64,000 nt of DNA from JBBSDP01 sp963754335 (GCA_963754335.1 CAVWFQ010000003.1:186001-250000); one strand, 5' to 3'. Shown: positions 52,713-61,926, counted from the first letter of the stretch. Notes: a model not told the origin generated them from the letters alone. Translations and numbers: made by a program.

Positions 52713-52880
52713 TGGCCACAGAGGTCACTGAGGGGCACAGAGATCACAGAGACATTTGTCGCAATTTACGTCTCTTTCACCTCCCCGATAAAAGTTCCGC
52801 AACGTGTGGCAGCATGGAACTAACCAAGTTGAATCATGTGATCTCGGTGATCTCTGCGCTCTCTGTGTCCTCTGTGGTCA
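52713..52880. repeat. Inverted repeat of CACAGAG type
   Basis: Left arm 52713-52753 (GGCCACAGAGGTCACTGAG onward) and right arm 52838-52880 (ending TCCTCTGTGGTCA) are imperfect reverse complements. It makes up much of the 412-bp gap 52572-52983, where I see no gene. A related single piece is at about 62337-62362. Confidence 0.6.
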
Positions 52881-52983
52881 TTCTCTTTCAATCGCATTTC
52901 GCGAGCCAAGGCGACATTGATCGCTGAAAGGGCCCGGCGACCGTTTGAAACCCGGCTGACCCGCCGCTATCGTGCTCGGCCTT

Positions 52984-54058
52984 ATGAATATTGCGGTCAT
53001 GCCCGGCGACGGTGTGGGAAAAGAAGTCATCCCGCAGGGCCTGCGCGTCCTCACGGAGGCATCGCGGAAATTCGGCTTTTCCTACAAGACGACGGATTAC
53101 CCCTACGGCGCCGAGCATTACCTTGAAACGAAAGAGACTCTTCCCGATTCGGCGCTCAAGGAGCTGGCCGGCCATGATGCGATTCTCTTCGGCGCAGTGG
53201 GCGCTGATCCGCGCGGGTCGGCGCAGATCCCACAGGGCATTCTCGAAACCGAAATACTCCTGCAGATGCGCTTCGAGCTCGATCAATACATCAATCTTCG
53301 TCCCACCCGGCTGCTGCCCGGTGTCCCAACGCCGCTGAAGAATGCAGGGCCGGCCGACATCGATATGGTGATCGTTCGCGAAAACACCGAAGGACTTTAC
53401 TGCGGCAACGGCGGTTTTCTCTACAAGGACACGCCGCACGAAGTGGCTAACCAGATCGAAGTGACGACCCGGCACGGCGTGGAGCGGTGCATCCGCTACG
53501 CGTTTGAATATGCAAAGGCATTCGGCCGCAAGAAGGTCACGCTGGTGGCCAAGACCAATGTGCTGCGCTTCGCCCACAACCTCTGGCATGCGGGCCTTCG
53601 AAGAGGTGAAGACTGAATATCCCGAAATTGCCACGGACTATCATCATGTCGACGCCTGCACGATGTACATGGTGACCAAGCCGAGCATTTATGACGTGAT
53701 CGTGACGACCAACATGTTCGGCGACATCATCACGGATCTCGGCGCCGCGATTCAGGGCGGCATGGGCATGGCGGCCAGCGGGAACATCAACCCGACCCGT
53801 CAAGGCGGCCAGCATGTTTGAGCCGGTGCATGGAAGCGCCCGGATATCGCGGGGAAAGACCTGGCAAATCCGATCGCGACTTTTCTTTCGGTTGCGATGA
53901 TGCTCGACTTTCTCAAGCAACCGGAAGCGGCCAAGGCGGTTAACCAGGCCTGCCGCGAGATCGCCGCCGATCCCAAAAACCATACCCGCGATCTGGGCGG
54001 GCAGGCGACGACATCGCAGGTCGGCGATGCGGTTTGCGCCAAGGTGCGCGGCGGGTAG
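52984..54058 (+). CDS. Isopropylmalate/isocitrate dehydrogenase family (three frameshifts)
   Basis: NAD(P)-dependent beta-decarboxylating dehydrogenase of about 357 residues after repair. GDGVGKEVIPQG at the N-terminus, substrate-binding VIVRENTEGLYCG, catalytic Tyr/Lys region VTLVAKTNVL, and TTNMFGDIITDLGAAI are all family hallmarks. Frame breaks at about 53600, 53805 and 53845; the sequence reads through them as FEEVKTEYPEIATDYHHVD and FEPVHGSAPDIAGKD. Substrate (3-isopropylmalate, isocitrate or tartrate) cannot be assigned safely. Start ATG 52984 (MNIAVMPGDG), short and without a strong ribosome site. Confidence 0.82.
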
Positions 54059-54118
54059 GGCAGGCAAACCCGCCGATTCGCTCCTACAATTCATCAGATT
54101 TGACGCATTACTTTAAGG

Positions 54119-54142
54119 ACGGGCTGAAGCTCGCGCTACAAA
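54119..54142. repeat. Degenerate single REP of family II
   Basis: CGGGCTGAAGCTCGCGCTAC matches the right half of the unit at 11444-11513 (CGGGCTGAAGCCCGCACTAC) with a few substitutions. It lies directly before the trxB start codon. Confidence 0.5.
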
Positions 54143-54145
54143 CAT

Positions 54146-55120
54146 ATGGCAGAGAAAATCGTCATCATTGGATCTGGTCCCGCCGCCTGGACCTGTGCGA
54201 TCTATGCGGCTCGGGCGAATCTTTCGCCGCTCCTGTATGAGGGCGCCATAAGCGAAGAAAACCGATTGCGCGGCACGCTTCCGCTCGGCCAGCTCAATGC
54301 GACGACCGACGTGGAAAACTTTCCCGGTTTTCCCGATGGCATTCGTGGCCCGGAACTGATGGTGAAAATGCGCGACCAGGCGCTTCGCTTCGATACCCGC
54401 GTGGTCGGCGAGGACATCATCAGCGTCGACTTTCAACAGCGTCCATTCTTACTGACGGATTCAGCCGGGCAAACCATCCAGACGCATACGGTCGTCGTCG
54501 CCACCGGCGCCAGTGCGAACTATCTCGGGCTGGAATCGGAGAACAAGTTCAAAAATCATGGTGTTTCGGCCTGCGCTGTTTGCGACGGAGCGCTGCCGCG
54601 CTATCGCAATCAACCCATTGTCGTTGTCGGCGGCGGTGATTCGGCGGCGGAAGAGGGGATCCATCTCACCAAATTCGCCAAGACGGTTTATCTGGTCCAT
54701 CGCCGCGACCACCTGAGAGCGAGCCGGATCATGGCGGATCGATTGCTGAACAATCCCAAGGTCAAGCCGGTCTGGAATTCGGTCGTGGAAGAAGTCATCG
54801 GAGACGAAAAAACCGGAATGACCGCGGTGCGCGTCAAGAACCTGCTGACCTCCGAAGAGCAGAATATCGAAACGCCGGGCATGTTCGTCGCGATCGGCCA
54901 TACGCCCAATACGCGTTTTCTCGGCTCGCAACTCGAATTGGACCCGCAGGGATTTGTCGTTCTGAAAGACCCGTTTCGAACGACGACCAGCGTGGACGGA
55001 GTATTCGCCGCCGGCGACGTCGCCGATCCGACCTACAAGCAGGCGATCACCGCCGCCGGCATGGGTTGCAAGGCGGCATTGGACGCCGAACGCTGGCTCG
55101 CCTCGCGCGGCGTACATTGA
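54146..55120 (+). CDS. trxB: Thioredoxin reductase
   Basis: FAD- and NADPH-dependent reductase of 324 residues. FAD motif GSGPAA at 9-14, redox-active CAVC at residues 143-146, NADPH motif GGGDSAAEEG at about 163, and a second FAD motif AAGDVADP near the C-terminus. It keeps thioredoxin reduced for ribonucleotide reductase and peroxide defence. Start ATG 54146, only 4 bp after a degenerate REP, with no clear ribosome site. Its neighbour downstream is rnpA across a palindrome. Confidence 0.92.
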   Translation: MAEKIVIIGSGPAAWTCAIYAARANLSPLLYEGAISEENRLRGTLPLGQLNATTDVENFPGFPDGIRGPELMVKMRDQALRFDTRVVGEDIISVDFQQRPFLLTDSAGQTIQTHTVVVATGASANYLGLESENKFKNHGVSACAVCDGALPRYRNQPIVVVGGGDSAAEEGIHLTKFAKTVYLVHRRDHLRASRIMADRLLNNPKVKPVWNSVVEEVIGDEKTGMTAVRVKNLLTSEEQNIETPGMFVAIGHTPNTRFLGSQLELDPQGFVVLKDPFRTTTSVDGVFAAGDVADPTYKQAITAAGMGCKAALDAERWLASRGVH

Positions 55121-55146
55121 ATCGAAACTGCGATCCCAATTCTTTA

Positions 55147-55220
55147 AGAGCCGCGCACAAAGTAAGCGGGAAAGTGCTCAGCAACGACAGAACATTCCCG
55201 CTTACTGCGTGCGCGGCTCT
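55147..55220. repeat. Inverted repeat / possible bidirectional terminator after trxB
   Basis: Arms 55147-55171 and 55196-55220 are 25-nt reverse complements (AGAGCCGCGCACA start) with two mismatches and a 24-nt centre. No T run follows, so it may be a repeat element rather than a true terminator. Confidence 0.6.
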
Positions 55221-55267
55221 GACAGTCAGCGCACACTCATGCGCCTGAATTGAGTTAGAATACACGT

Positions 55268-55681
55268 GTGCCCCAAGGTTTCAGATTTCCAAAATCGCGC
55301 CATGTGCGCACGCGCCTCGCGTGGGCCGCAGTGTTTGAGCCGCGCATCCGCGCATCGCAGGGCCCGATCATTCTGTATGGCGTACGTAATCAGCTCCCGT
55401 TCAGCCGACTCGGTTTGAGCACTCCGCGACATGTCGGTAACGCCGTAAGGCGCAATCGGATTCGCCGGCTCTTGCGGGAGGCGTATCGCCACATCCAGCA
55501 TGAGCTTCCGTCCGGCTTTGATTGGGTGGCTGTGGTCCGTCAGCACGATTTAAAGAAAATCGATGAATATCAGCATTTACTCCGGACATTGACGCGGAAG
55601 CTTCAAATTCTCTGGGATCGGAAATCGGCGCCGGCAGAATCGAATCAAACGCCTGCTCCGCGCGTTGCTCCGACCGATTAA
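55268..55681 (+). CDS. rnpA: Ribonuclease P protein component
   Basis: Protein subunit assisting the RNase P RNA in tRNA 5' maturation, 137 residues. The family motif GNAVRRNRIRRLLREAYR is clear, and the N-terminal part is Arg-rich. The C-terminal about 25 residues are a Pro/Ala-rich extension. Start GTG 55268; no strong ribosome site. rpmH, its usual upstream neighbour, is not in the window; trxB precedes instead. yidD overlaps its stop codon. Confidence 0.88.
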   Translation: MPQGFRFPKSRHVRTRLAWAAVFEPRIRASQGPIILYGVRNQLPFSRLGLSTPRHVGNAVRRNRIRRLLREAYRHIQHELPSGFDWVAVVRQHDLKKIDEYQHLLRTLTRKLQILWDRKSAPAESNQTPAPRVAPTD

Positions 55682-55887
55682 TGCGGTGGTTCGCGATCCA
55701 ACTCGTTGTTCTTTACCGCGCCACGCTGGGCCGGCTCTTTGTGGGCACTTGCCGATTTCATCCGTCCTGCAGTCAATATGCGATCGATGCAGTGAATAAA
55801 TACGGCGCGCTACGCGGCGGATGGAAAGCATTAAAGCGCATCGGTCGGTGCCATCCGTGGGGTGGAAAGGGATATGATCCCGCTTGA
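55681..55887 (+). CDS. yidD: Membrane protein insertion efficiency factor YidD
   Basis: A 68-residue membrane-associated protein helping YidC/Sec insertion. Typical order: a short hydrophobic start, CRFHPSCSQYAIDAV, and GGWKALKRIGRCHPW. ATG 55681 overlaps the rnpA stop by one base (TAATG), a conserved coupling. yidC does not follow; an unrelated convergent gene does. Confidence 0.92.
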   Translation: MRWFAIQLVVLYRATLGRLFVGTCRFHPSCSQYAIDAVNKYGALRGGWKALKRIGRCHPWGGKGYDPA

Positions 55888-55915
55888 GGGAACTGCATAG
55901 ATCCACACGCTCCGG

Positions 55916-57568
55916 TTACGACGAAGACGCTAGATTTCGGCAAACGTCACGTATCACGCCGGTCCAGTCTCCGATGGACTCCTGCCTGAACAGTCGGATA
56001 CTCGGATACCATGGCGAGTCCAGTCGCTCGAGAAGCCAGCGCCAGTCTGGCGCGTAGGCGAGCAGGATCCATGTCGGCCGGCCGAGCGCGGCGGCGAGGT
56101 GCGCGACGGCCGTATCCACCGCGATCACTAAATCGAGGTTCGAGACCAGACCCGCCGTTTCCGCGAAATCGGTGAACATCGCGGTGTGGTTTATCAGCTT
56201 CATTCCTTCCGGCGGATCGAGCGCCTGTTCCGCGGCAGCGCCTTTCTGAAGCGAGTAGAATTCGAGACCATCGATTTCCGCCAGCGGCGCCAGATCGCGA
56301 AGCATTATCGAGCGTGCGCGATCGTATTGGTGCTCCGAACGGCCGGCCCAAACGAGGCCGATCCGTCTTCGGCCATTTGCGGGCTTCAATATCCGCTTCC
56401 ATCGATCCGAAATATTCGGCTCGGGCGCTAGATACGGGACCTCTCGCGGAATCGATTCCAGCCGCGTGCCAAAAACGCGCGGAAGGCTCATCAGCGGGCA
56501 GTGAACATCAAATGCCGGCACCGGCTGACCGAACGGGATCACCGCCGTCAGCCCCGCCAATCCGCGGAGCAACCGGCACAACTCCGGCTGACACTCCAGC
56601 ACGATCCGCGCCCCCAGCCCGGCCACCATGGGGACATACCGGACGAATTGAATCGTGTCCCCCTGGCCGGCCTCGGCATGGAGGAGAATCGTTTTGCCAT
56701 TGAGGTCTTCGCCATTCCACTGGATCTCCGGGCGGTTGGTTGCGGAAGCGCAACGATGCCGCCATTCGTATTCAGCCCAACCCCGCTCGTAATCGCCTTG
56801 AATCAGAAAGGCCAGGGAACGATTCCAGTGGGATTCCGGCAATTCCGGGTTGGCGCGGATCGCCTCGTCATAGGCGCGGATTGCGGCGGAGATTTGTCCG
56901 CTCGCTTTCAAGGCCGTTCCGAGGTTGCTGTGAGCTTCCGAAAACCCGGGTTGGATCTCGACGGCGCGACGATACGATGCAATCGCCTCCTCCAATTTGT
57001 CCTGATCCCGCAGCGCATTTCCCAGGTTGAAGTGCGCCTTGGCGAAATCCGGTCTAAGTTCGATCGCCCGGCGATAACAAACGATTGCGTCATCCGGCTT
57101 TCCGCTATCGCTCAAGGCGATGCCGAGGTTGTTTTGGATTTCGGCGATGTTCGGCTGGATCTCAATCGCCGCCTTGTAGGCGGCAATGGACTGCACCCAA
57201 TCTCCTTTCCGCCGATATACGTCACCCATTCCCGCATGGGCGGCGATCATCAGCGGTTCGAGGTGGATTGCATCCCGATAGGCGGCGATCGCATCGTCCG
57301 AGCGGCCGCAATCCCGGCACGCATTCCCGAGATCCACATGAGCCTGAACAAAATGCGGATCGACCGCGGTTGCCCGGCGGAAAAAAATAATGGCCTGCTC
57401 CTGTCTGCCGGCCAGGGATGCCGCAACGCCCAGCAGGTGAACCGCATCGGCTCGTTTCGGCTGCTCGAGCAGGAGGCGGCGGCACAGGTCTTCGGCCTGG
57501 GAGATCCTGCCGCTTTCGAGATGCTGGCGGGCGATGAAAATTGCTTGTTCGTAAGAAACCGGCAACAC
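55916..57568 (-). CDS. TPR protein with GT9-like glycosyltransferase C-terminus
   Basis: A 550-residue protein: about eight TPR units at residues 5-290 (repeats such as AKAHFNLGNALRDQDKLEEA), then a domain at about 300-545 resembling ADP-heptose/GT9-like transferases used for protein or glycan glycosylation (LLHAEAGQGDTIQFVRYVP, RRIGLVWAGRSEHQYD, DLVIAVDTAVAHLAAALG). Proteins of this layout often glycosylate flagellin or other surface proteins. Start ATG 57568. Divergent with an uncharacterised gene that has a related biological flavour. Confidence 0.78.
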   Translation of the reverse strand: MLPVSYEQAIFIARQHLESGRISQAEDLCRRLLLEQPKRADAVHLLGVAASLAGRQEQAIIFFRRATAVDPHFVQAHVDLGNACRDCGRSDDAIAAYRDAIHLEPLMIAAHAGMGDVYRRKGDWVQSIAAYKAAIEIQPNIAEIQNNLGIALSDSGKPDDAIVCYRRAIELRPDFAKAHFNLGNALRDQDKLEEAIASYRRAVEIQPGFSEAHSNLGTALKASGQISAAIRAYDEAIRANPELPESHWNRSLAFLIQGDYERGWAEYEWRHRCASATNRPEIQWNGEDLNGKTILLHAEAGQGDTIQFVRYVPMVAGLGARIVLECQPELCRLLRGLAGLTAVIPFGQPVPAFDVHCPLMSLPRVFGTRLESIPREVPYLAPEPNISDRWKRILKPANGRRRIGLVWAGRSEHQYDRARSIMLRDLAPLAEIDGLEFYSLQKGAAAEQALDPPEGMKLINHTAMFTDFAETAGLVSNLDLVIAVDTAVAHLAAALGRPTWILLAYAPDWRWLLERLDSPWYPSIRLFRQESIGDWTGVIRDVCRNLASSS

Positions 57569-57651
57569 GAAATTTTTCCTCGCATCAGGACCGATAACAA
57601 ATCATGCGATGTGGCGTTGATGATTTCCAACGAACCCAATTCCGAAGCGAT

Positions 57652-58359
57652 ATGCCAGACGGCAGATGCGCACCGCCCCGGAAAATGCCGCCCCGGTTTC
57701 CCAATGCCGCAGAAAAGTCATTCGCCGGATTTAACAATCGTTACGCCGGAGGTTCCTGTTACGTCGTCGGGCGCGGTCCGACTCGATTCGATTACGAGGA
57801 ACTCACAGACTTCTCCGATCCCATCTTTTTTGTCAATGACGCCGTCTGCCTGGAAAAGTACGCGCGATCCGAAACTTTTTTCTTCGCGCACGACGCGACG
57901 ATGCGCGTCTGGTTAAACGGCGCGATCCGGGCCACGGCAGTTCTCCCCGTAAACGGCGACGTGTTTTCGGAGTCGAGTCCCGTCCTCGGGCACGACGGCG
58001 CGGTCGCCTTCTATCAACGGACTCCGGGAAACCGCATGGATCTTCTCCGCGCAAGCCGGGATGAAATCGCTGCATTACGGGAACTCTATACGAATACCGG
58101 CACCATCCATTCGCTTCTCCACTTCGCCTGGTATTGCGGATTCAAGCGGATCACATTGATTGGTTGTGACGGGATCGATCGCCACAACCTTCCCCGATGC
58201 GCGGTTCCCTCAGCCAATGGGTATGACGTTCGATTGCGGAACCTGTCCCGTACGTCGCCGTGGTGGCACTATTCGATCATCCGTGACGTTCAGGATCGTC
58301 TGATGAGCGCGCTGGGCCTGGAGGCCGTCTACCGCGGCACGCCAACCGTGCGCAAATGA
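57652..58359 (+). CDS. DUF115-like / sugar-related conserved protein
   Basis: A roughly 235-residue protein resembling motility-accessory or MptE-type families: SCYVVGRGPTRFDYEEL, FFVNDAVCLEKYARS, FKRITLIGCDGID. It may modify or transfer sugars or pterins. Start uncertain: ATG 57652 was chosen, with ATG 57604 and 57685 also in frame, none with a strong ribosome site. It is divergent from the TPR/GT9-like gene, so both could act on the same glycan. Confidence 0.5.
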   Translation: MPDGRCAPPRKMPPRFPNAAEKSFAGFNNRYAGGSCYVVGRGPTRFDYEELTDFSDPIFFVNDAVCLEKYARSETFFFAHDATMRVWLNGAIRATAVLPVNGDVFSESSPVLGHDGAVAFYQRTPGNRMDLLRASRDEIAALRELYTNTGTIHSLLHFAWYCGFKRITLIGCDGIDRHNLPRCAVPSANGYDVRLRNLSRTSPWWHYSIIRDVQDRLMSALGLEAVYRGTPTVRK

Positions 58360-58371
58360 CGGATCAGAATT

Positions 58372-59472
58372 TCAAGTGCGTATCGCGGCTTTGAGCAAAT
58401 GCTCCAGTTTCCGGTATCGCTTTTCAATCCTTTGCCTGAGGGCTTTGTGCCCCGGCTCGTAACGATGACCGGTACGCGCGATTCGCACGAACAGCTTGAC
58501 CATGTTCGTCCAGTCCGAAACATCGATGAATTCCGGCGCGATTCGTTTCCTGGCGACATTCATGTTGTGATAATTCCCAAGCGCGACGCAGATTGAAGCG
58601 GCGATGAAGCCGTAGACATCGTAAACAGTCGCTTCGCACGTGCCGCCGGGCATGAGCGCACGCTGGTAATGGAAAGTCTTGTCTGATTTTCCCAGCGCCG
58701 CGGCCTGCTGCGTGATGAAATAGCTCAGGCTCGAGTTGAAGACGCTGGTTTTATCGCCGATGCGGATGATCGGACCCTTCCCCTGCGGCGCGAATGGCTG
58801 CATCGCCGAGCATTCGATCGCGATCAGCCGATCTGTTTTTCGCAGTAGCGCGGGCCTGATCGAGGCGGCGATCGCGCCGATGAATCCTTCTTCCTCCGCG
58901 CGGGTCAGCAGGACCGCGACGGTCACTTTCGGCGGCCTACGCGCTAATTGATCGAGCATTTGCAGCGCGGCGGCGGCCCCCGCCAGGTCATCGCAGACGC
59001 GGGAGTGAAATTTGCCGCGCGTGATGCGGGCGATTCCCTGGTCCCACATCCCCGCCGACCCGGGAGCAACGGGCGCTGCAACGCGGATCACGGCGCGATC
59101 GGGATAAGGCCGGTCGGATTTGGGAACGGAATGCGATTTCACCACGCCGGTGATTTCGCGCTGGCCGGAAAAGAATCGGACCGCCGCGCCGTTGAAGTAC
59201 TCGCCGCGAACTCCGCCGCGGAAATCGGCTTCGAGCGTTCGGGCGTCGCGCATCCGCCGGGCGACAAACCCCGGATGATCCATGTGCGCCGTAAAGACCC
59301 AGCGCGGCGATCGTGCGCCGGCGGCGGGCAATTCGATCAACAAATTTCCGGCCCGATCCCGGGAAAGCCGCAGTTTCGGGCGAAGTTCGACAAACCGCTC
59401 CACATACCGCACGACGGCGGTTTCGACGAATGGAGCGGTGGGAAGTGAACAGAGTTCCTTGAGGATTTGCAT
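58372..59472 (-). CDS. M42-family aminopeptidase/endoglucanase-like peptidase
   Basis: Di-metal cytosolic peptidase of 366 residues. Metal ligands in VFTAHMDHPG, VCDDLAGAAA, TRAEEEGF and the later IECSAM. It would trim peptides from protein degradation. Start ATG 59472 is the only suitable codon and lies with a short ribosome site. Convergent with the DUF115-like gene (12-bp gap). The 3' end is unremarkable. Confidence 0.82.
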   Translation of the reverse strand: MQILKELCSLPTAPFVETAVVRYVERFVELRPKLRLSRDRAGNLLIELPAAGARSPRWVFTAHMDHPGFVARRMRDARTLEADFRGGVRGEYFNGAAVRFFSGQREITGVVKSHSVPKSDRPYPDRAVIRVAAPVAPGSAGMWDQGIARITRGKFHSRVCDDLAGAAAALQMLDQLARRPPKVTVAVLLTRAEEEGFIGAIAASIRPALLRKTDRLIAIECSAMQPFAPQGKGPIIRIGDKTSVFNSSLSYFITQQAAALGKSDKTFHYQRALMPGGTCEATVYDVYGFIAASICVALGNYHNMNVARKRIAPEFIDVSDWTNMVKLFVRIARTGHRYEPGHKALRQRIEKRYRKLEHLLKAAIRT

Positions 59473-59623
59473 TCAAGTGAAATTAGCGACCGATGGTGAT
59501 AAAATCACCAGAAGACCGAATAGCTCGGGCGCGCTTTGTGTCAGCCCTTCGTTTTGGCGGTTTCACGAAGCATCGAGGAGTTCAATTACCTGCTGTTCAC
59601 ATCCACTGTGCTGACTGGCGGAA

Positions 59624-59710
59624 GAATTTGAACAGGAGTTAACAGAGGCAACAGAGAAGGACCAAAACCCGCATTCCTCTGCTTCCTCCGTTAGCTCCTG
59701 TTCAAAATTC
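59624..59710. repeat. Inverted repeat (GAACAGGAGTTAACAGAGG type)
   Basis: Arms 59624-59655 and 59676-59710 are reverse complements with a few mismatches. It sits in 59473-59828, a 356-bp stretch with no convincing gene. A short plus-strand frame at 59720-59917 (FMFEAGQVTWYDFASIDIGG) is protein-like but too short to accept. Confidence 0.6.
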
Positions 59711-59828
59711 CGAATTCATTTGCCCAGAAGTGTGCGATCTGGGTCGTCCCACAAAGAGCTGGGGCGGTCACATTCCCTATTCGGCAATGTGCCTGTGGGC
59801 TCAAATTTCATGTTCGAGGCCGGCCAAG

Positions 59829-60814
59829 TCACCTGGTATGACTTCGCGTCGATCGACATCGGCGGCTGGGTTGGCGGGAACGCCACCTGGTACAAGGTTC
59901 CGATCGACCCGCAATAATGCTTCTCGCTCCTCGACGGACCGTCTGCACCAATACCCGAGCTTGACCGAGAACTTTCCGCGCCGCCGAATTCGATAAAAAA
60001 CCTTTCTCGAATTCATCCCGCGCGAAAAATGTATAAAAATGCGAGTTGCCCTCCCGCGTTGCGCGCTGCGAGCGCGCTAAGGAAACAGTTCCGCGTACCA
60101 AGAACTGATCCTCCCACGCCAGGACCTCAAGCGCCCACAGCAGCCCGGTGACGTAGTTTCGGCCGCCCATCGCGCCGCCTTCCTCTGCGAATAGACGATC
60201 GAATGGGCAAGGGACGCTCGATAGTGCGTGCTCGACTGCGTCGAGGAACGCCGTCGGCGATGCTTCAGCAAGGAGGGGAAGAAGATCGTTGAGGCTACCC
60301 CACCGCATCCAGTCTGCCGAATGTAATATTTCGCGAATAACGATCGTCGCCAGATCGCCCGCATCGCCGACCGGACAATTCGTCAGAAGTGCCCCCTTGC
60401 AGCCCAAAAGCGCCAGCGTCTCGGCCATCCCTCGACGGAGTGCCTGCGAGTGCTCTAAAGTCTTTCCATAAACTGCAGCCGCGAATCTCTGTTCTCGATC
60501 AAGCTCGAATTGCGGATCCGACTCGGACAAGACAACTCTGGCGATCTTGCCCAACATTTTCAAATGTTCTGAGAATAGACGAGTCGCAAGAAGCTCCCAA
60601 AGTGCCTCACGATTCTTCACCATCCATGTTTTTCCTCGCAGGGATATGGGCGAATCGGGAAACTGTAAGACTTCCCTCACGGCTCGCACCCAATCCGCCG
60701 GATCGCCTCGCGACAAATTACCAACTGCCGCCATATCCTCGAGACGCGCGACCTTCGCGTCGTTTTTGTGCACCTGCGGATAAACGAGGACAGATAGTTC
60801 GTGGGCGTCCTTAC
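59829..60814 (-). pseudogene. C-terminal fragment of a large unknown protein, joined in frame to hsdM
   Basis: The frame that begins in the hsdM fragment runs on into about 330 residues of unrelated sequence, such as AVREVLQFPDSPISLRGKTW, HLKMLGKIARVVLSESDP, WMRWGSLNDLLPLLAEASP, TGLLWALEVLAWEDQFLVR. It looks like helical repeats of the C-terminal part of a big NTPase-type protein, often seen in defence islands, but I cannot name it. The last about 70 residues read like junk and the true end is uncertain. Most likely a recombination relic. Confidence 0.4.
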
Positions 60815-61365
60815 TCTTTCCCCCGCCGGCCGACTGCGCGAGCGAGTCGCGGTAGCGGATGTCGGGGTTTTCGACGCCGTGTAGTAGGCTGTTCATCGAG
60901 CCGATGCCGAGCGTGGTCGAATCAAAGTCGTAGCCGTGGAAGGTGCCGGAGTTGAACTTCTTGCGCGATTCCTCGGTCTTGTAGATCGAATCACTGTGAT
61001 GGGCGACGAGATGCTCGGAGGCGGCGATGAGAAACCCCGCCGTGCCGCAGGCGGGATCGCAGATGACGTCCTTCGGCGTGGGGGCGGTCATCTCGACCAT
61101 CAGGCGGATGTGCCGGGGCGTGCGGAACTGCCCATTCTGCCCGGCGCTGGCGATCTTGCCCAGGATGTATTCGTACAGATCGCCCTTGGTGTCGCGGTCG
61201 GCCATGTCGATGGCGTCGAGCTGATCGACCACGTTCGCGAGCACGCGCGGCGTGGGCATCATGAAGAACTCCTTCCGCCCTTTCTCAATCTCTTCTTCCG
61301 CTTCGCCAGCCGCGAAAGAATCACCTTTGGCGGATCGTATTCGACGGCTTCGTACGCCACTTCAC
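60815..61365 (-). pseudogene. hsdM: hsdM (type I restriction methylase) fragment A: tail piece then head piece
   Basis: On the minus strand this begins with a frame-broken tail of HsdM (YEAVEYDPPKVILSRLA, 61355-61272), followed by the head from ATG 61262: MPTPRVLANVVDQLDAID, GKIASAGQNGQFRTPRHIR, the SAM motif CDPACGTAGFLIAASEH, and ending near ENPDIRYRDSLAQ. The target-base motif NPPF/Y is absent. The piece order is tail then head, opposite to a normal gene, so it is not functional. It continues in frame into unrelated sequence. Confidence 0.65.
61145..61262. repeat. Direct repeat, hsdM head copy 1 (copy 2 at about 62075-62196)
   Basis: About 115 bp covering the codons for MPTPRVLA..DQLDAID..GKIASA are present twice, about 92% identical by eye. 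Both copies are on the minus strand and lie about 930 bp apart. A second pair, the hsdM tail, is at 61272-61355 and 61975-62062. Confidence 0.7.
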
Positions 61366-61366
61366 G

Positions 61367-61696
61367 TTACCTCAATTCCACAATCCGCTGTCCTGACGCA
61401 AAGGCGCTTTGCAGCGACGGCCATGCGACGGCGAAACGGGCGAGCAGGGCCTGCGTTCGGCAGTTTCCGACACGGACCCACAAGACCCGGCCGGTGGCCC
61501 CCGCCTGGTTCGCCAGCAGGAAAAAATCGTCGTCCTTGGAAACCACAATACTCTGATCCATCGACGCGCGTGCCCAGATCACGGCGTCCGGGGCGTTTGC
61601 AAGTCCGAGATCGAGCACGTGGTCAGCCTGCACGCCAATTCCCCCGAGCCACTTGGCCAGTGCCGCCGGCAACTGATTGTCGACGAGGAACTTCAC
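61367..61696 (-). CDS. DUF5615 PIN-like toxin
   Basis: A 109-residue protein with the small PIN-like fold: MKFLVDNQLPAALAKWLG and WARASMDQSIVVSKDDDFF carry the conserved acidic residues. Members pair with DUF433 antitoxins and are thought to be RNases. Start ATG 61696 overlaps the antitoxin stop by 4 bp. It sits between two hsdM tail copies. Confidence 0.82.
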   Translation of the reverse strand: MKFLVDNQLPAALAKWLGGIGVQADHVLDLGLANAPDAVIWARASMDQSIVVSKDDDFFLLANQAGATGRVLWVRVGNCRTQALLARFAVAWPSLQSAFASGQRIVELR

Positions 61697-61917
61697 GCCG
61701 CCGGTACGACGGCGTGGTCCGCCAGTCGTGCCGCGTACAACAGCGATGCCTGAATATCGGCAGGTTCGAGGAATGAATAGTCCGCCAGTATCTCCTCATG
61801 AGAGGCTCCGGCGGCGAGCAGTTCAAGCAGATCGGCCACACGGAACCGCAACCCGCGGATGCACGGACGGCCACCGCACTGGTTGGCATCAATGGTAATC
61901 CGATCCGATACCTGCAT
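61693..61917 (-). CDS. DUF433 antitoxin
   Basis: A 74-residue winged-helix-type antitoxin: ITIDANQCGGRPCIRGLRF, the family hallmark, followed by VADLLELLAAGASHEEILADY. Translationally coupled to DUF5615 downstream (ATGA). It begins 10 bp after the stop of the mini-hsdM remnant. Confidence 0.85.
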   Translation of the reverse strand: MQVSDRITIDANQCGGRPCIRGLRFRVADLLELLAAGASHEEILADYSFLEPADIQASLLYAARLADHAVVPAA

Positions 61918-61926
61918 AACGATATG

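Noticed and set aside
56501..57916. Long plus-strand frame opposite the TPR gene
   Set aside because: Antisense to recognisable TPR repeats; no domain.
59720..59917. Plus-strand frame with FMFEAGQVTWYDFASIDIGG
   Set aside because: Protein-like but short, no ribosome site and no family; possibly a gene remnant.
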